IMG/VR virus record: IMGVR_UViG_3300032088_000017
Coordinates: 1-44,015 of that record
Reading direction: 5' to 3' (one strand)
DNA: 44,015 bases
Source of the DNA: a virus
The notes beneath the pieces are model-generated. The model made no database searches, had not been told where the DNA came from, and worked only from the letters and a program-made list of their open reading frames with translations. Below are positions 1 to 7,330 of the stretch, in pieces (within the stretch, counting starts at the first letter, position 1; each line of letters opens with the position of its first letter). The translations under genes were made by a program, and so were the position numbers.

Positions 1-159
1 GAATATGTCAGAGCGCGCAGGATCTTTGGTGGACCGATCTTTATTCACCTTCATTACGATGCGCGAGTATTCACCGAAGTCGGTGATGATGACATTGTCA
101 TCTTTGGTCCTAAATACCATTTTGTCGATTATGTCGACGACGTTTCTAGGCGGGTTTAA
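1..159 (+). CDS. C-terminal fragment of an unidentified protein
   Basis: The reading frame is open from the first base of the window and encodes 52 residues before the TAA at 157-159; its start lies outside the window. The end is rich in Asp, Val and Tyr (IFGGPIFIHLHYD followed by FGPKYHFVDYVDDV), which looks like a real folded C-terminus, but I do not recognise the family. The stop lies inside the loop of the hairpin at 146-176 and overlaps the stop of the convergent leftward gene, as expected for two genes sharing a bidirectional terminator. Confidence 0.6.
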   Translation, partial: EYVRARRIFGGPIFIHLHYDARVFTEVGDDDIVIFGPKYHFVDYVDDVSRRV

Positions 160-176
160 TCGTAGTGCCCGCCTAG
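146..176. terminator. Hairpin between convergent genes, possible bidirectional terminator
   Basis: A perfect 9-bp stem, CTAGGCGGG at 146-154 and CCCGCCTAG at 168-176, encloses a 13-nt loop holding the stop codons of the genes converging from both sides. There is no long T-run on either side, so it may slow polymerase or protect 3' ends rather than act as a classical intrinsic terminator. Confidence 0.55.
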
Positions 177-410
177 CACTGCTACGGTAGAGACTTCTTC
201 TTTAAGGACTTCTGCCTCTCTTGCTTTATAAGCTTGTTCGAATCCAAGTTCATAATTATCTAAGCACTGTGATTCGTTATTCCACAATCTTTTGAAATAA
301 CTTTCATAGTAGCCCTCGACAGTTTCATCTGTTTCGCTTCGCGGAATAAGATGACCTTTGACTAACCAGAACATTCGGTTGGCTTCTTTACGTTTCCATG
401 GGCTGCACAT
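156..410 (-). CDS. Small hypothetical protein on the minus strand
   Basis: An 84-residue soluble, charged protein of no family I recognise. The start is supported by AAGGTG about 7 bases upstream of the ATG on the minus strand. The middle contains an aromatic and acidic helix-like stretch (EGYYESYFKRLWNN) followed by ELGFEQAYKAREAEV, consistent with a small helical protein. It is the only leftward gene in the first 31 kb and converges with the partial gene on its left. A weak minus-strand promoter (TTCAAA, 18 bp, TATAGA) can be read at about 441-470. Confidence 0.6.
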   Translation of the reverse strand: MCSPWKRKEANRMFWLVKGHLIPRSETDETVEGYYESYFKRLWNNESQCLDNYELGFEQAYKAREAEVLKEEVSTVAVLGGHYD

Positions 411-470
411 TTTGTCACACCTTTTGTTTAAGATGTAGATATCTATAGAATGGTAGCGCGAACAGTTTGA

Positions 471-528
471 AATTAATTTAAAAAAATGTATTTAGGGGGT
501 TTACATTCAATGTGTAGTATGGTAGAAA
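471..528 (+). promoter_or_regulatory. Early sigma-70-type promoter with A-tract and G-run
   Basis: The -35 TTTACA (500-505) lies exactly 17 bp before the -10 TAGAAA (523-528). It is preceded by AATTAATTTAAAAAA (471-485) and TTTAGGGGG, both of which recur in front of other genes here. Transcription should begin around 535, giving a short leader to the gene at 559. Confidence 0.75.
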
Positions 529-558
529 GGTGTATAAGCTAATTAAGGAATCACAGAT

Positions 559-867
559 ATGAAAATCACACAAGTACCACATTGGGAATACGACAACCTT
601 GAATCACTGAACACCATTTTGTCAAATGTATGTTATCTTGGTTTTGATAATGGCTCTTGGGGAAATGACGTTTGTCCTTCTCTTGTGCTCGAAGGCGACA
701 ATGATAACGAAACATATCGTGCAATATGGGTTGACTATAAAGATCCTTCTGCGCGTGAACTTGACTTTGCCGCAGAATTCTGTGTTGCTGACTATGTTGA
801 AGGCGAATGTACGCACAGTGTTAATTTTGACACAGTTAATGAAGTAATTGAGTATGTCACAAAATAA
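559..867 (+). CDS. Hypothetical acidic early protein
   Basis: A 102-residue, strongly acidic soluble protein with no membrane segment or motif I recognise. The ATG is preceded by AAGGAA about 8 bases upstream and by its own early promoter, so it should be expressed early and alone. Acidic small early proteins in T4-like phages often bind host enzymes or mimic DNA, but nothing in this sequence proves that role. It includes a segment NGSWGNDVCPSLVLEGDND and ends in VNEVIEYVTK. Confidence 0.7.
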   Translation: MKITQVPHWEYDNLESLNTILSNVCYLGFDNGSWGNDVCPSLVLEGDNDNETYRAIWVDYKDPSARELDFAAEFCVADYVEGECTHSVNFDTVNEVIEYVTK

Positions 868-870
868 CTA

Positions 871-899
871 TGTACATCTTGTATGTAGTATGGTAAGAT
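871..899 (+). promoter_or_regulatory. Early promoter
   Basis: TGTACA (871-876), a 17-bp spacer ending in TATGG, then TAAGAT (94-99 of the line, 894-899). This matches the early promoters of the window except for one base in the -35 box. It serves the gene starting at 932. Confidence 0.65.
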
Positions 900-931
900 A
901 CTCTAAGAAATCGAAAATAAAGGATTATATA

Positions 932-1240
932 ATGAATACCGAAAACATGATGAGCTCACCAAAGACTGACGAAGAAATCTTGCGCGCAATCGGCGGCATG
1001 CTGAAAAACATCAAAGACAAAAACACAATCGACTGCTTGTTTGATATGTTTCGTGCTCAGTCTAAATTCATGGAAACTCAAATCGCTGTTACTTTCTACA
1101 AAGGTCAGAACGTACAGTTTGACGCTAAGACTCGCGGAATTATCAAAGGAATTATCACAAAGGTGAATCAAAAAACTATTGTCGTAAAATCCGGCAATTG
1201 TAATTGGAAAGTTTCACCTTCACTGCTTGAAGCCATTTAA
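932..1240 (+). CDS. Conserved phage protein with a C-terminal SH3-like region
   Basis: A 102-residue protein. I chose the ATG at 932 because AAGGA lies 8 bases upstream, and an upstream extension of the frame would run through the promoter at 871-899. The N-terminal half is a helix-rich, Met-rich region. The C-terminal half (about residues 53-102, FYKGQNVQFDAKTRG then KTIVVKSGNCNWKVSPSLL) has the alternating pattern of a small beta-barrel, familiar from hypothetical proteins of T4-like phages. Function is unknown; nucleic-acid or protein binding would suit the fold. The last codons lie in the hairpin at 1227-1248. Confidence 0.7.
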   Translation: MNTENMMSSPKTDEEILRAIGGMLKNIKDKNTIDCLFDMFRAQSKFMETQIAVTFYKGQNVQFDAKTRGIIKGIITKVNQKTIVVKSGNCNWKVSPSLLEAI

Positions 1241-1370
1241 GGCTTCAAGACGACTCTAGCGAGTGGACTTATGGTTAGTCATGGCATCTCGCTAGTCGTT
1301 AAACTATTTTAATCAGCGTCCGTGTAGAGAGAACCGGACTTAAAAGCACAAAACCCAAGGGCGCTGATTT
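1227..1370 (+). ncRNA. Structured RNA candidate downstream of the 932 gene
   Basis: About 135 bases without a gene hold three consecutive foldable elements. The first is a perfect 8-bp stem, TTGAAGCC/GGCTTCAA, at 1227-1248, straddling the stop codon. The second is ACGAC plus TAGCGAG (1250-1263) pairing with CTCGCTA plus GTCGT (1288-1299), a 12-bp stem with a 2-nt bulge. The third is AATCAGCG (1311-1318) pairing with CGCTGATT (1362-1369), with an inner GTCCG/CGGAC stem at 1318-1322 and 1335-1339. It could be a 3' UTR structure or a processed small RNA; no family is recognised. Confidence 0.5.
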
Positions 1371-1376
1371 AAGTAG

Positions 1377-1405
1377 TTTACAAACCATCTGAAGTATGGT
1401 ATAAT
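1377..1405 (+). promoter_or_regulatory. Strong early promoter for the DUF932 gene
   Basis: TTTACA (1377-1382), a 17-bp spacer ending in TATGG, and a consensus TATAAT (1400-1405). It is one of the best matches to the sigma-70 consensus in the window and suggests high expression of the gene at 1439. Confidence 0.85.
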
Positions 1406-1438
1406 ATAAGTATAATTCAAATCAAAGAGGAATATGAA

Positions 1439-2416
1439 ATGGCACATGAAGTAGAAGAAATCAATGGCGTAGCTCAAATGGCTTATGCTGGTGATGTTCC
1501 ATGGCACGGACTTGGAACTCCTGTGAGCAATGATCTCACACCGTTGCAAATGCAACAAAAGGCAGGACTTGACTGGTCTGTGCAAGAAGTCGAATCATTT
1601 ATTGAACTTGATGGTAATCGCTTTCCGACTGGCCAAAAATCTCTTGTTCGTTCGATTGACGGTAAAATTCTTACTAACGTAGGCGAAAACTGGAAGCCAG
1701 TACAAAATGATACAGCCTTTGAATTCTTTGCTGATTTCGTAGCCGCAGGTGATATGGAGATGCACACAGCAGGTTCACTCAAAGGCGGAACAAACGTATG
1801 GGCCCTTGCAAAAGTGAAAGAGTCGTTTGATGTGTTTGGTGACGACACTGTTGAGTCGTTTCTTCTCTTTAGCAATCCACACCAGTATGGCAAAGCAGTC
1901 GATATTCGTTTCACGCCAATTCGTGTTGTGTGCAACAACACACTGACAATGAGCTTAAATCAAAATGCTCAGCGCTCTGTGAAAGTGAACCACAAGACAG
2001 AGTTTAATACAGACAAAGTCAAAGAAACACTTGGTATTGCGCACGAGAAATTTGCACAGTACAAAGAGATGGCGCAGTTTCTTGGTTCACGTAGCATATC
2101 AGCTGAATCACTTATTCAGTACTACAATGATGTCTTTCCTACAACTTCACGCTCTACAAAAGAGCGCGCACCGGTTGTTGAGTATAGCCAACTTTCTAAA
2201 GCAGCTAAAATGTGCTACGACGCACTTGACACACAACCAGGTGCTCAGTACGCGTCTGGTACATGGTGGCAAGCGTTCAACAGCGTAACTTACTACACTG
2301 ACCACTTGCAAGGCAAAAACTCTGAAAACCGCTTGCACAATCAGTGGTTTGGCGAAAGTCAACTTGCCAAAGTAAAGGCAGCAAACAAAGCAGTAGAATA
2401 TGCTACTGCTGCCTAA
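1439..2416 (+). CDS. DUF932 family protein
   Basis: A 325-residue protein of the DUF932 family, found in phages, plasmids and mobile elements; its biochemical role is unresolved. The N-terminus shows the typical pattern AYAGDVPWHGLGTPV, followed by a mixed alpha/beta body and the conserved TPIRVVCNNTLTMSL segment around residues 160-174. AGAGGAA lies just upstream of the ATG, and a near-consensus promoter precedes it, so it is probably an abundant early protein. It is followed by a terminator that overlaps the next promoter. The family assignment is firm; any role in DNA metabolism or counter-defence would be inference. Confidence 0.9.
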   Translation: MAHEVEEINGVAQMAYAGDVPWHGLGTPVSNDLTPLQMQQKAGLDWSVQEVESFIELDGNRFPTGQKSLVRSIDGKILTNVGENWKPVQNDTAFEFFADFVAAGDMEMHTAGSLKGGTNVWALAKVKESFDVFGDDTVESFLLFSNPHQYGKAVDIRFTPIRVVCNNTLTMSLNQNAQRSVKVNHKTEFNTDKVKETLGIAHEKFAQYKEMAQFLGSRSISAESLIQYYNDVFPTTSRSTKERAPVVEYSQLSKAAKMCYDALDTQPGAQYASGTWWQAFNSVTYYTDHLQGKNSENRLHNQWFGESQLAKVKAANKAVEYATAA

Positions 2417-2417
2417 A

Positions 2418-2476
2418 AATTAATTTAAAAAACAGACATTTAGGGGGTTTACAGCCCCCTTTTTTTATAGTACAAA
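2418..2476 (+). promoter_or_regulatory. Overlapping terminator and early promoter
   Basis: AATTAATTTAAAAAA (2418-2432) is followed by AGGGGG (2442-2447), TTTACAG (loop), CCCCCT (2455-2460) and a T-run to 2466. This is an intrinsic terminator for the DUF932 gene whose loop is the -35 box TTTACA (2448-2453). The -10 TACAAA (2471-2476) lies 17 bp downstream of that -35. Confidence 0.8.
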
Positions 2477-2511
2477 GGTGTATAAGTTAAAACAAACACA
2501 AAGGAAAGAAA

Positions 2512-2691
2512 ATGTCAGAAGGAATGATTATTTACGCAATTTGTTGTGCAATACTAGGCATCGTTTTTATCTCACTAGGAGATGTTGTACTTGGTGCTCT
2601 TGTTGCACTATGTGGACCGCTTTGGTTAATCATACAAGCAAATGCACATCACTCTAATACAGATGATGAGGAGGATTACGAAAATGATTGA
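2512..2691 (+). CDS. Small membrane protein, two predicted segments
   Basis: A 59-residue protein with an almost continuous hydrophobic stretch (about residues 4-43, including CCAILGIVFISLGDVVLGAL), long enough for two transmembrane segments, and a short acidic cytoplasmic-type tail (DDEEDYEND). AAGGAA lies upstream of the ATG. It is the first gene after an early promoter and overlaps the next tiny membrane gene. Early inner-membrane phage proteins of this size may act in superinfection exclusion or lysis timing; nothing here decides between these. Confidence 0.65.
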   Translation: MSEGMIIYAICCAILGIVFISLGDVVLGALVALCGPLWLIIQANAHHSNTDDEEDYEND

Positions 2692-2809
2692 TCTTTTAAT
2701 CTTTGTAGGGTTTTGTTTTTTCGTTGGAGTGGGTATCGGAGCAATACTAATACAAGTCAGTGCATTGTTTTGGATGTTCTGGGATATGTTTTTTGGTAAA
2801 AAAAGTTAA
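2684..2809 (+). CDS. Tiny single-pass membrane protein
   Basis: A 41-residue peptide, mostly hydrophobic and aromatic (LLIFVGFCFFVGVGIGAILI then FWMFWDMFFG), ending in basic residues. It overlaps the previous gene by 8 bases, and a GGAGG about 10 bases upstream of its ATG makes translational coupling likely. It is followed at once by the next terminator/promoter element. The function is unknown. Confidence 0.6.
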   Translation: MIDLLIFVGFCFFVGVGIGAILIQVSALFWMFWDMFFGKKS

Positions 2810-2812
2810 ATT

Positions 2813-2847
2813 AGGGGGTTTACAACCTCCTTTTTTTATGGTACAAA
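2813..2847 (+). promoter_or_regulatory. Overlapping terminator and early promoter
   Basis: AGGGGGTT (2813-2820) pairs with AACCTCCT (2824-2831) around a 3-nt loop, followed by T's to 2837: a compact intrinsic terminator. The -35 TTTACA (2819-2824) sits at the tip of the hairpin, and the -10 TACAAA (2842-2847) follows 17 bp later. Confidence 0.8.
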
Positions 2848-2883
2848 GGTGTATAAGTTAAAACAAACGTGAAGGAAAAACTC

Positions 2884-3168
2884 ATGGACAGATGGTCTGA
2901 AGCATATGTAGGCACATACAATTATTCTAACAAAAACGAAATGCAAGAGCTCACGACGCTACGAAACACTGTTAAAATTATCAACAGATGGTCACGCGAA
3001 CAAGCCGCCGAGACAGGTAAAAAAGCTACTCAGCTCTATGTTAAATGTCAAGGTCGCTCTGCGTCTGGTCAAGTAAAGCGGAGTGGCCGGTATTACTACT
3101 CAATGCCTCTTGACGTTGCTGATAGTGTTGACGCTTATATCTACGAGCGGAATGCTTACGGCTATTGA
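2884..3168 (+). CDS. Hypothetical early protein
   Basis: A 94-residue basic soluble protein, starting at the ATG at 2884 with AAGGAA about 8 bases upstream. Features are a helical N-terminal half and a Ser/Arg/Tyr-rich segment (GRSASGQVKRSGRYYYSM) near residues 64-81. I do not recognise the family. It is the last gene of the left early block; a terminator follows within 25 bases. Confidence 0.65.
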   Translation: MDRWSEAYVGTYNYSNKNEMQELTTLRNTVKIINRWSREQAAETGKKATQLYVKCQGRSASGQVKRSGRYYYSMPLDVADSVDAYIYERNAYGY

Positions 3169-3189
3169 GCATCAACATCAGGGCGACAT

Positions 3190-3216
3190 AAACCCGCTTC
3201 ATGCGGGTTTATTTTT
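3190..3216 (+). terminator. Intrinsic terminator ending the left early block
   Basis: AAACCCGC (3190-3197), loop TTCAT, GCGGGTTT (3203-3210), then ATTTTT. It separates early transcription from the late operon that begins just downstream. Confidence 0.85.
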
Positions 3217-3217
3217 A

Positions 3218-3225
3218 TATAAATA
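3218..3225 (+). promoter_or_regulatory. T4-type late promoter TATAAATA
   Basis: An exact match to the T4 late promoter, which is recognised by host RNA polymerase carrying gp55 and activated by gp33 and the sliding clamp. It directly follows the terminator and lies 24 bases before the ATG at 3250, so it heads the long late operon up to about 14.3 kb. Confidence 0.85.
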
Positions 3226-3249
3226 GCATTAAGATTACGGAGATTCTTG

Positions 3250-4608
3250 ATGTTTACAAAGATGAATAAAACCGAGTGGAGTAAAACGAAAGCTGGTACA
3301 AATACGCTTCGTACAGATATCTTAAAAAATATCATCCGCAAAGGTTTGCCTGTCTCATCTTTTGATGGAAAAGACATTTTCATAAACAACAGTCGTGACA
3401 ATCACGATGTTATTGACGCGTTTTTAGATAGCAAAGACGAAACTTTTACTGTTAAAGCTATAAACGGATCAGACGTAAATTCCTTATCGATAGGTAAGTC
3501 TGCAGTATTTGGCGGTAAAGGCCAAGGAGCTGGTGCTACCGGAAAAACCGCAGAAGGCGAGTGTTTGCAGTGCGTATATCTTTGCGCTATGCTTGCCATA
3601 GGAACACGGCATCCGTTTGCACGCTATACACCAGAGTTGCTTAAACAGTACCATGCAGACATAGATGTTGATTTACCTTTTGAAAAATATATGACGGCAG
3701 CGCCGGCATGGCACCACTCTGCATACGTATCAGCTATAGAACTTATAAACAAGGGATATGTCAACAAGACACACACCTTACATCGTGGCTCTAAGGCTAT
3801 GCAAGCAATTTACGATGCACAGAAGAAAGCGTATGCTAATGATGGTAAGCGTCCGATCCAAGGTGACAAATGGAATCCAGGCGATATATGGGCAATTAAA
3901 AAAGGCTTTAATCCTCGTACCCTTAACACGTCTTCGCTCATTGCGCTCAATGGCGAAATTAAAGGCATGTTTATACAAAGGGAAATGGTAGGTATTTCTC
4001 TTAAGCAGATAGAAAAGTTAACTGACAAACCTAAGATAAGTGAATACAATTTAGACGCCACTAAATTAGACTCACATGAATTTACGCGCGCGACGCTTAT
4101 TACATCAAATCGTAAAGGCGCGCAGATGTGGTCGTCAAAGGGTGGTTACTTCTTTTTTGACAGAACTCGGTACGGCGATGTGCGCGCATCTAATCAGTTT
4201 GCTACGGTAGGATTTGAATTAGCAGGCCAAGGCGCAAGAGGTGGTCGTGCAGGTAATGCAGACCTTGTTAAATGGTGTGCTCTATATTTTAAAAAGGTAA
4301 TACCAACCAACGCTCAGCTCAAGGCTACGGCCAAAGCTATGGTCGGTGGTAAAAAAGAAAATTTAAATAAAGATATGTTTAAACTGTGTAAAATAATACA
4401 TCCAGATCTCGATTATGATGAGTGGGTTGTTGGACTGTCAAGCGCAGCTGCACATCAAATCCACGCAAATTTAGGAGCAGCGCATATATTAGCTGCTGTC
4501 GTAGGTGGAAATAGGATGTCGCAAAGATTGTTTACATCGACGCTTGTAAACAAAGCAGCGTCTAAAGGCAATGAAAGCTCAGTATACATGAAAATAGAGA
4601 AAAAATAA
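3250..4608 (+). CDS. Conserved late protein of unknown function, possible nuclease fold
   Basis: A 452-residue protein heading the late operon. I chose the ATG at 3250 because GGAG lies 7 bases upstream; a TTG three bases earlier is less well spaced. Visible landmarks are a Gly-rich loop GGKGQGAGATGKTAEGECLQC (about residues 87-107), the segment GDKWNPGDIW (about 206-215) and a Gly-rich GQGARGGRAGNAD near 330. KWNPGDIW, an Asp followed by hydrophobics, resembles the metal-binding strand of some restriction-endonuclease-like phage proteins, but this is a pattern impression only. The stop overlaps the next ATG by one base. Confidence 0.75.
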   Translation: MFTKMNKTEWSKTKAGTNTLRTDILKNIIRKGLPVSSFDGKDIFINNSRDNHDVIDAFLDSKDETFTVKAINGSDVNSLSIGKSAVFGGKGQGAGATGKTAEGECLQCVYLCAMLAIGTRHPFARYTPELLKQYHADIDVDLPFEKYMTAAPAWHHSAYVSAIELINKGYVNKTHTLHRGSKAMQAIYDAQKKAYANDGKRPIQGDKWNPGDIWAIKKGFNPRTLNTSSLIALNGEIKGMFIQREMVGISLKQIEKLTDKPKISEYNLDATKLDSHEFTRATLITSNRKGAQMWSSKGGYFFFDRTRYGDVRASNQFATVGFELAGQGARGGRAGNADLVKWCALYFKKVIPTNAQLKATAKAMVGGKKENLNKDMFKLCKIIHPDLDYDEWVVGLSSAAAHQIHANLGAAHILAAVVGGNRMSQRLFTSTLVNKAASKGNESSVYMKIEKK

Positions 4609-5837
4609 TGCAAAGCTTTAGTCAACATATCATTGAAAATAAAAATACACATATGACTCATATCGAAGATAAAGTTATCTACGGTGGAGTCAAAGGTACG
4701 CGTGATGCTATTAATGCCCTACGGTCTTTACGCGACATGCTTAAAGGAGAACATGATGGAAACGTTAGTGTTAAGTGGGATGGTGCACCTGCTGTTTTTG
4801 CTGGTATTGATCCGAGTGATGGCAAGTTTTTTGTTGCTAAAAAAGGGATATTCAATAGGAATCCAAAGGTCTACAAATCTGCAGCTGATGTTGATGCTGA
4901 CACTTCTGGTGATCTTGCTATTAAACTTAAAGATGCTCTCGCATACTTGCCAGCCCTTGGGATTAAAGGGGTTATTCAAGGAGATTTCCTATTCGGCCGC
5001 GGAGACGTTGAGACCAATAAGATAAAAGGTGACACATATGTCACCTTCCATCCAAATACCATTGTATATGCTGTACCAGCAAATACGCCTGCTGCTGCTG
5101 ATATTAAAAAGGCAAAGGTCGGAATTGTTTGGCACACTACATACGTTGGTAACTCGTTTGAAACAATGCGAGCCAAATACGGTGTAAACGTTAAAGCACT
5201 TAAAAAATCTAAAAACGTATGGTCACAGGATGCAATGCTTCGCGATTTAACAAAAGTGACAATGTCAAAAGCAGATACAGATGAAGTCAATGGATACCTT
5301 AGCGATGCCGGTAAAATCTTTAATAAGATCTCTGGTTCAACGCTCCGTACGCTTGAAGCTAACAAGCAGTTATCTAGCCTCATCGAAACCTACAATAATA
5401 GTTTTGTCCGTGCCGGAACAAGTCCAGGCGATAGTGGCCGGCACGTCGATGGACTGATTAAGTGGGTGCACGCACGATTTAAAAAAGAAATGGACAAGCG
5501 ATCTACCGATAAAGGTAAAGCTGTACAACAAAAAAAATTAGACGACATACTAGCATTTTTCTCGCCACAGAACAAATCTGGATTAAAATTTATGTTTGAT
5601 TTGCAAAAATTGATCGTGCTAGTGAAGTTAAAACTTATAAATATATTAAACAGATTAGCAAAGATTAAAACCTTTGTTAAGACGCGTAATGGTTATAAAG
5701 TAACAGGCGAAGAAGGCTATGTTGCGATTGATAAACTTGGTGGTGATGCTGTAAAGATAGTTGACCGTATGGAATTTTCGGCCAATAACTTTTCGCCTGA
5801 TATATTAAAGGGATGGGACAAACCGGGAAGGAAGTAA
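4608..5837 (+). CDS. ATP-dependent ligase-like nucleotidyltransferase, putatively packaged
   Basis: A 409-residue protein with the signatures of covalent nucleotidyltransferases (ATP-dependent DNA and RNA ligases): motif I VKWDGAPAVF with candidate AMP-accepting Lys56, a motif-III-like GVIQGDFLFGR (about 121-131), and C-terminal EGYV (about 369) with Lys383 in VKIVDR, resembling motifs IV and V. The expected reaction is sealing of nicked RNA or DNA; the substrate cannot be read from sequence. The first residues (MQSFSQHIIENK) resemble the T4 capsid-targeting leader, so the enzyme may be loaded into the head and injected. It is coupled to the genes on both sides. Confidence 0.75.
   Translation: MQSFSQHIIENKNTHMTHIEDKVIYGGVKGTRDAINALRSLRDMLKGEHDGNVSVKWDGAPAVFAGIDPSDGKFFVAKKGIFNRNPKVYKSAADVDADTSGDLAIKLKDALAYLPALGIKGVIQGDFLFGRGDVETNKIKGDTYVTFHPNTIVYAVPANTPAAADIKKAKVGIVWHTTYVGNSFETMRAKYGVNVKALKKSKNVWSQDAMLRDLTKVTMSKADTDEVNGYLSDAGKIFNKISGSTLRTLEANKQLSSLIETYNNSFVRAGTSPGDSGRHVDGLIKWVHARFKKEMDKRSTDKGKAVQQKKLDDILAFFSPQNKSGLKFMFDLQKLIVLVKLKLINILNRLAKIKTFVKTRNGYKVTGEEGYVAIDKLGGDAVKIVDRMEFSANNFSPDILKGWDKPGRK
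5636..5643 (+). promoter_or_regulatory. TATAAATA inside the ligase-like gene, low confidence
   Basis: An exact late-promoter octamer, but nearly 200 bases from the next start and in coding sequence; noted for completeness. Confidence 0.2.
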
Positions 5838-5838
5838 C

Positions 5839-6267
5839 TTGGCACAGCTAGGTTTTAAAGATTATATTAATGTGGACCTGAAACCAGGCGCCACAGATCA
5901 AGAAAAATATAATGCAAAGAAGCGCAAGACGTATGACGAAGCAATAGATGACGAACAAGTAGAAGCCTTGTCGTTAAAGGCTCGCCGTAAACGCCAGATG
6001 GATATGCGCAAGAATAAGAACAAATTAAAAATCGGGCGTAGCCGCGCGATGAAACGCGTCGCTAATCCTGAGCGAATCAAGAAGCGCGCGAAGAAGCAAG
6101 CTATGCGTGACATATACAAGAAGCTTGCAAAAGGTGTCCCTAAATCTGATATGACGCCGGCCAAAAAGGCAGAGCTTGAGCGCCGCGTCTCTAAAATGAA
6201 ACCTCGTGTTAGCAGGATGATGAAGAAACTCATGCCGACCGTACGTGCAAGGGCTCACGGTAGATAA
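5839..6267 (+). CDS. Highly basic putative internal head protein
   Basis: A 142-residue protein rich in Lys and Arg throughout (KARRKRQMDMRKNKNKLKIG, KKRAKKQAMRD and more), strongly suggesting it binds DNA or the scaffold core inside the capsid. It starts at a TTG at 5839 behind GGAAGGAAG; no good ATG exists before the conserved-looking start GFKDYINVD, which again resembles a capsid-targeting leader. It follows the ligase-like gene by one base and lies in the same late operon. Families like this are common in marine T4-like phages, and their exact role is not established. Confidence 0.75.
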   Translation: MAQLGFKDYINVDLKPGATDQEKYNAKKRKTYDEAIDDEQVEALSLKARRKRQMDMRKNKNKLKIGRSRAMKRVANPERIKKRAKKQAMRDIYKKLAKGVPKSDMTPAKKAELERRVSKMKPRVSRMMKKLMPTVRARAHGR

Positions 6268-6271
6268 TATT

Positions 6272-7330
6272 ATGATAAGTAGATTTAGTCAATTTTTAGT
6301 AGAAGAAGAGCAGGTATGCTATTTTGTGTTCGGCCGGATGAATCCGCCAACAATAGGGCATGGCCGACTATTAGACGTGCTAGCTAAGCAAGCGGGCCGT
6401 AACAACTATAGAATATACCTATCACAATCCCAGAACAATAAAAAAGACCCTTTGTCATATTCTGACAAAGTTAAGTTTTGTCGTAAGATGTTTCCTCGAT
6501 ATGCTCGATCTATTATTATTGACAATAAAGTCAAAACACCGTTTGACGCGCTGACTGCCATTTACAATAGTGGCTGTAAAAAGGTTGTCATGGTAGCAGG
6601 CAGTGATCGTGTTGATGAGTATAAAACACGATTAAATTTGTACAACGGAAAAAAAGGCAAGCACGGTTTTTATAACTTTGAAGGCGGGATTAAGGTCGTA
6701 TCAGCCGGCGCCCGTGATCCTGATGCTGAAGGCGTTGAAGGCATGAGCGCTTCTAAAATGCGGAAGTACGCCACAGACGGTGACTTTACTAAGTTTGCAC
6801 AGGGTTTAGGTAAAAGTATTTCTACTGCCGATGCTCGCAAGTTGATGAACGCGGTACGCTCAGGTTTAGGCCTAAGAGAAACAACAAGTTTCCAGAACCA
6901 TATTCAATTAAGCCCAGTATCAGAAAGACGTGAGCAATTTGTGAGCGGAACACTTTTTGAGCTAGGTGAAATGGTAGTTATCAAGGATACAGATGAAGTC
7001 GGTAAGATTACACTTATCGGATCTAATTATCTTATCGTCGAGTCAGGTCAGAAGAAACTGCGTAAGTGGATTCACGATGTCGAGCATCTTGAAGAAGATA
7101 ATACAAAAAGCATGTATGCTGATAAACCTGACTGGGGTACAGATGCGTCTGCTCAAAAAGCAAAGCGCATGACACCCAACGAGGCCAATACAACACATAA
7201 CAATTATGGTATTCCCAAGGGTGCATCGCTAAGCGACCTTGATAAAATTTACAATACCACAACTAACAAGCAGAAAAAAGAGCGGGCGCATTGGTTGCGA
7301 AACATGCGCAGAGGAGCTAATAAAAAATGA
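6272..7330 (+). CDS. HIGH-motif nucleotidyltransferase-like protein, putatively packaged
   Basis: A 352-residue protein. After the leader MISRFSQFLVEEE comes a cytidylyltransferase/NMNAT-type Rossmann domain: FGRMNPPTIGHGRLL, with TxGH at residues 27-30, and the downstream MSASKMRKYA corresponding to the ISSTxxR-type motif. Such enzymes transfer a nucleotidyl group, as in NAD or CDP-compound synthesis. About residues 225-285 may form a KOW-like barrel (LGEMVVIKDTDEVGKITLIG), and the tail is polar. I start at the ATG at 6272; the Shine-Dalgarno is weak. The leader suggests entry into the prohead. The substrate is unknown. Confidence 0.75.
   Translation: MISRFSQFLVEEEQVCYFVFGRMNPPTIGHGRLLDVLAKQAGRNNYRIYLSQSQNNKKDPLSYSDKVKFCRKMFPRYARSIIIDNKVKTPFDALTAIYNSGCKKVVMVAGSDRVDEYKTRLNLYNGKKGKHGFYNFEGGIKVVSAGARDPDAEGVEGMSASKMRKYATDGDFTKFAQGLGKSISTADARKLMNAVRSGLGLRETTSFQNHIQLSPVSERREQFVSGTLFELGEMVVIKDTDEVGKITLIGSNYLIVESGQKKLRKWIHDVEHLEEDNTKSMYADKPDWGTDASAQKAKRMTPNEANTTHNNYGIPKGASLSDLDKIYNTTTNKQKKERAHWLRNMRRGANKK

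Noticed and set aside
233-248. CTTG-TTCGAAT-CAAG resembling a tRNA T-arm
   Set aside because: It lies inside the leftward gene at 156-410, with no acceptor, anticodon or D arms around it.
3253-3258. TTTACA in the start of the 3250 gene
   Set aside because: No -10 box lies 16-18 bp downstream; it encodes the first residues of the protein.
3778-6258. Long minus-strand frames under the late operon
   Set aside because: They are antisense shadows of well-supported rightward genes, without ribosome sites or family features.
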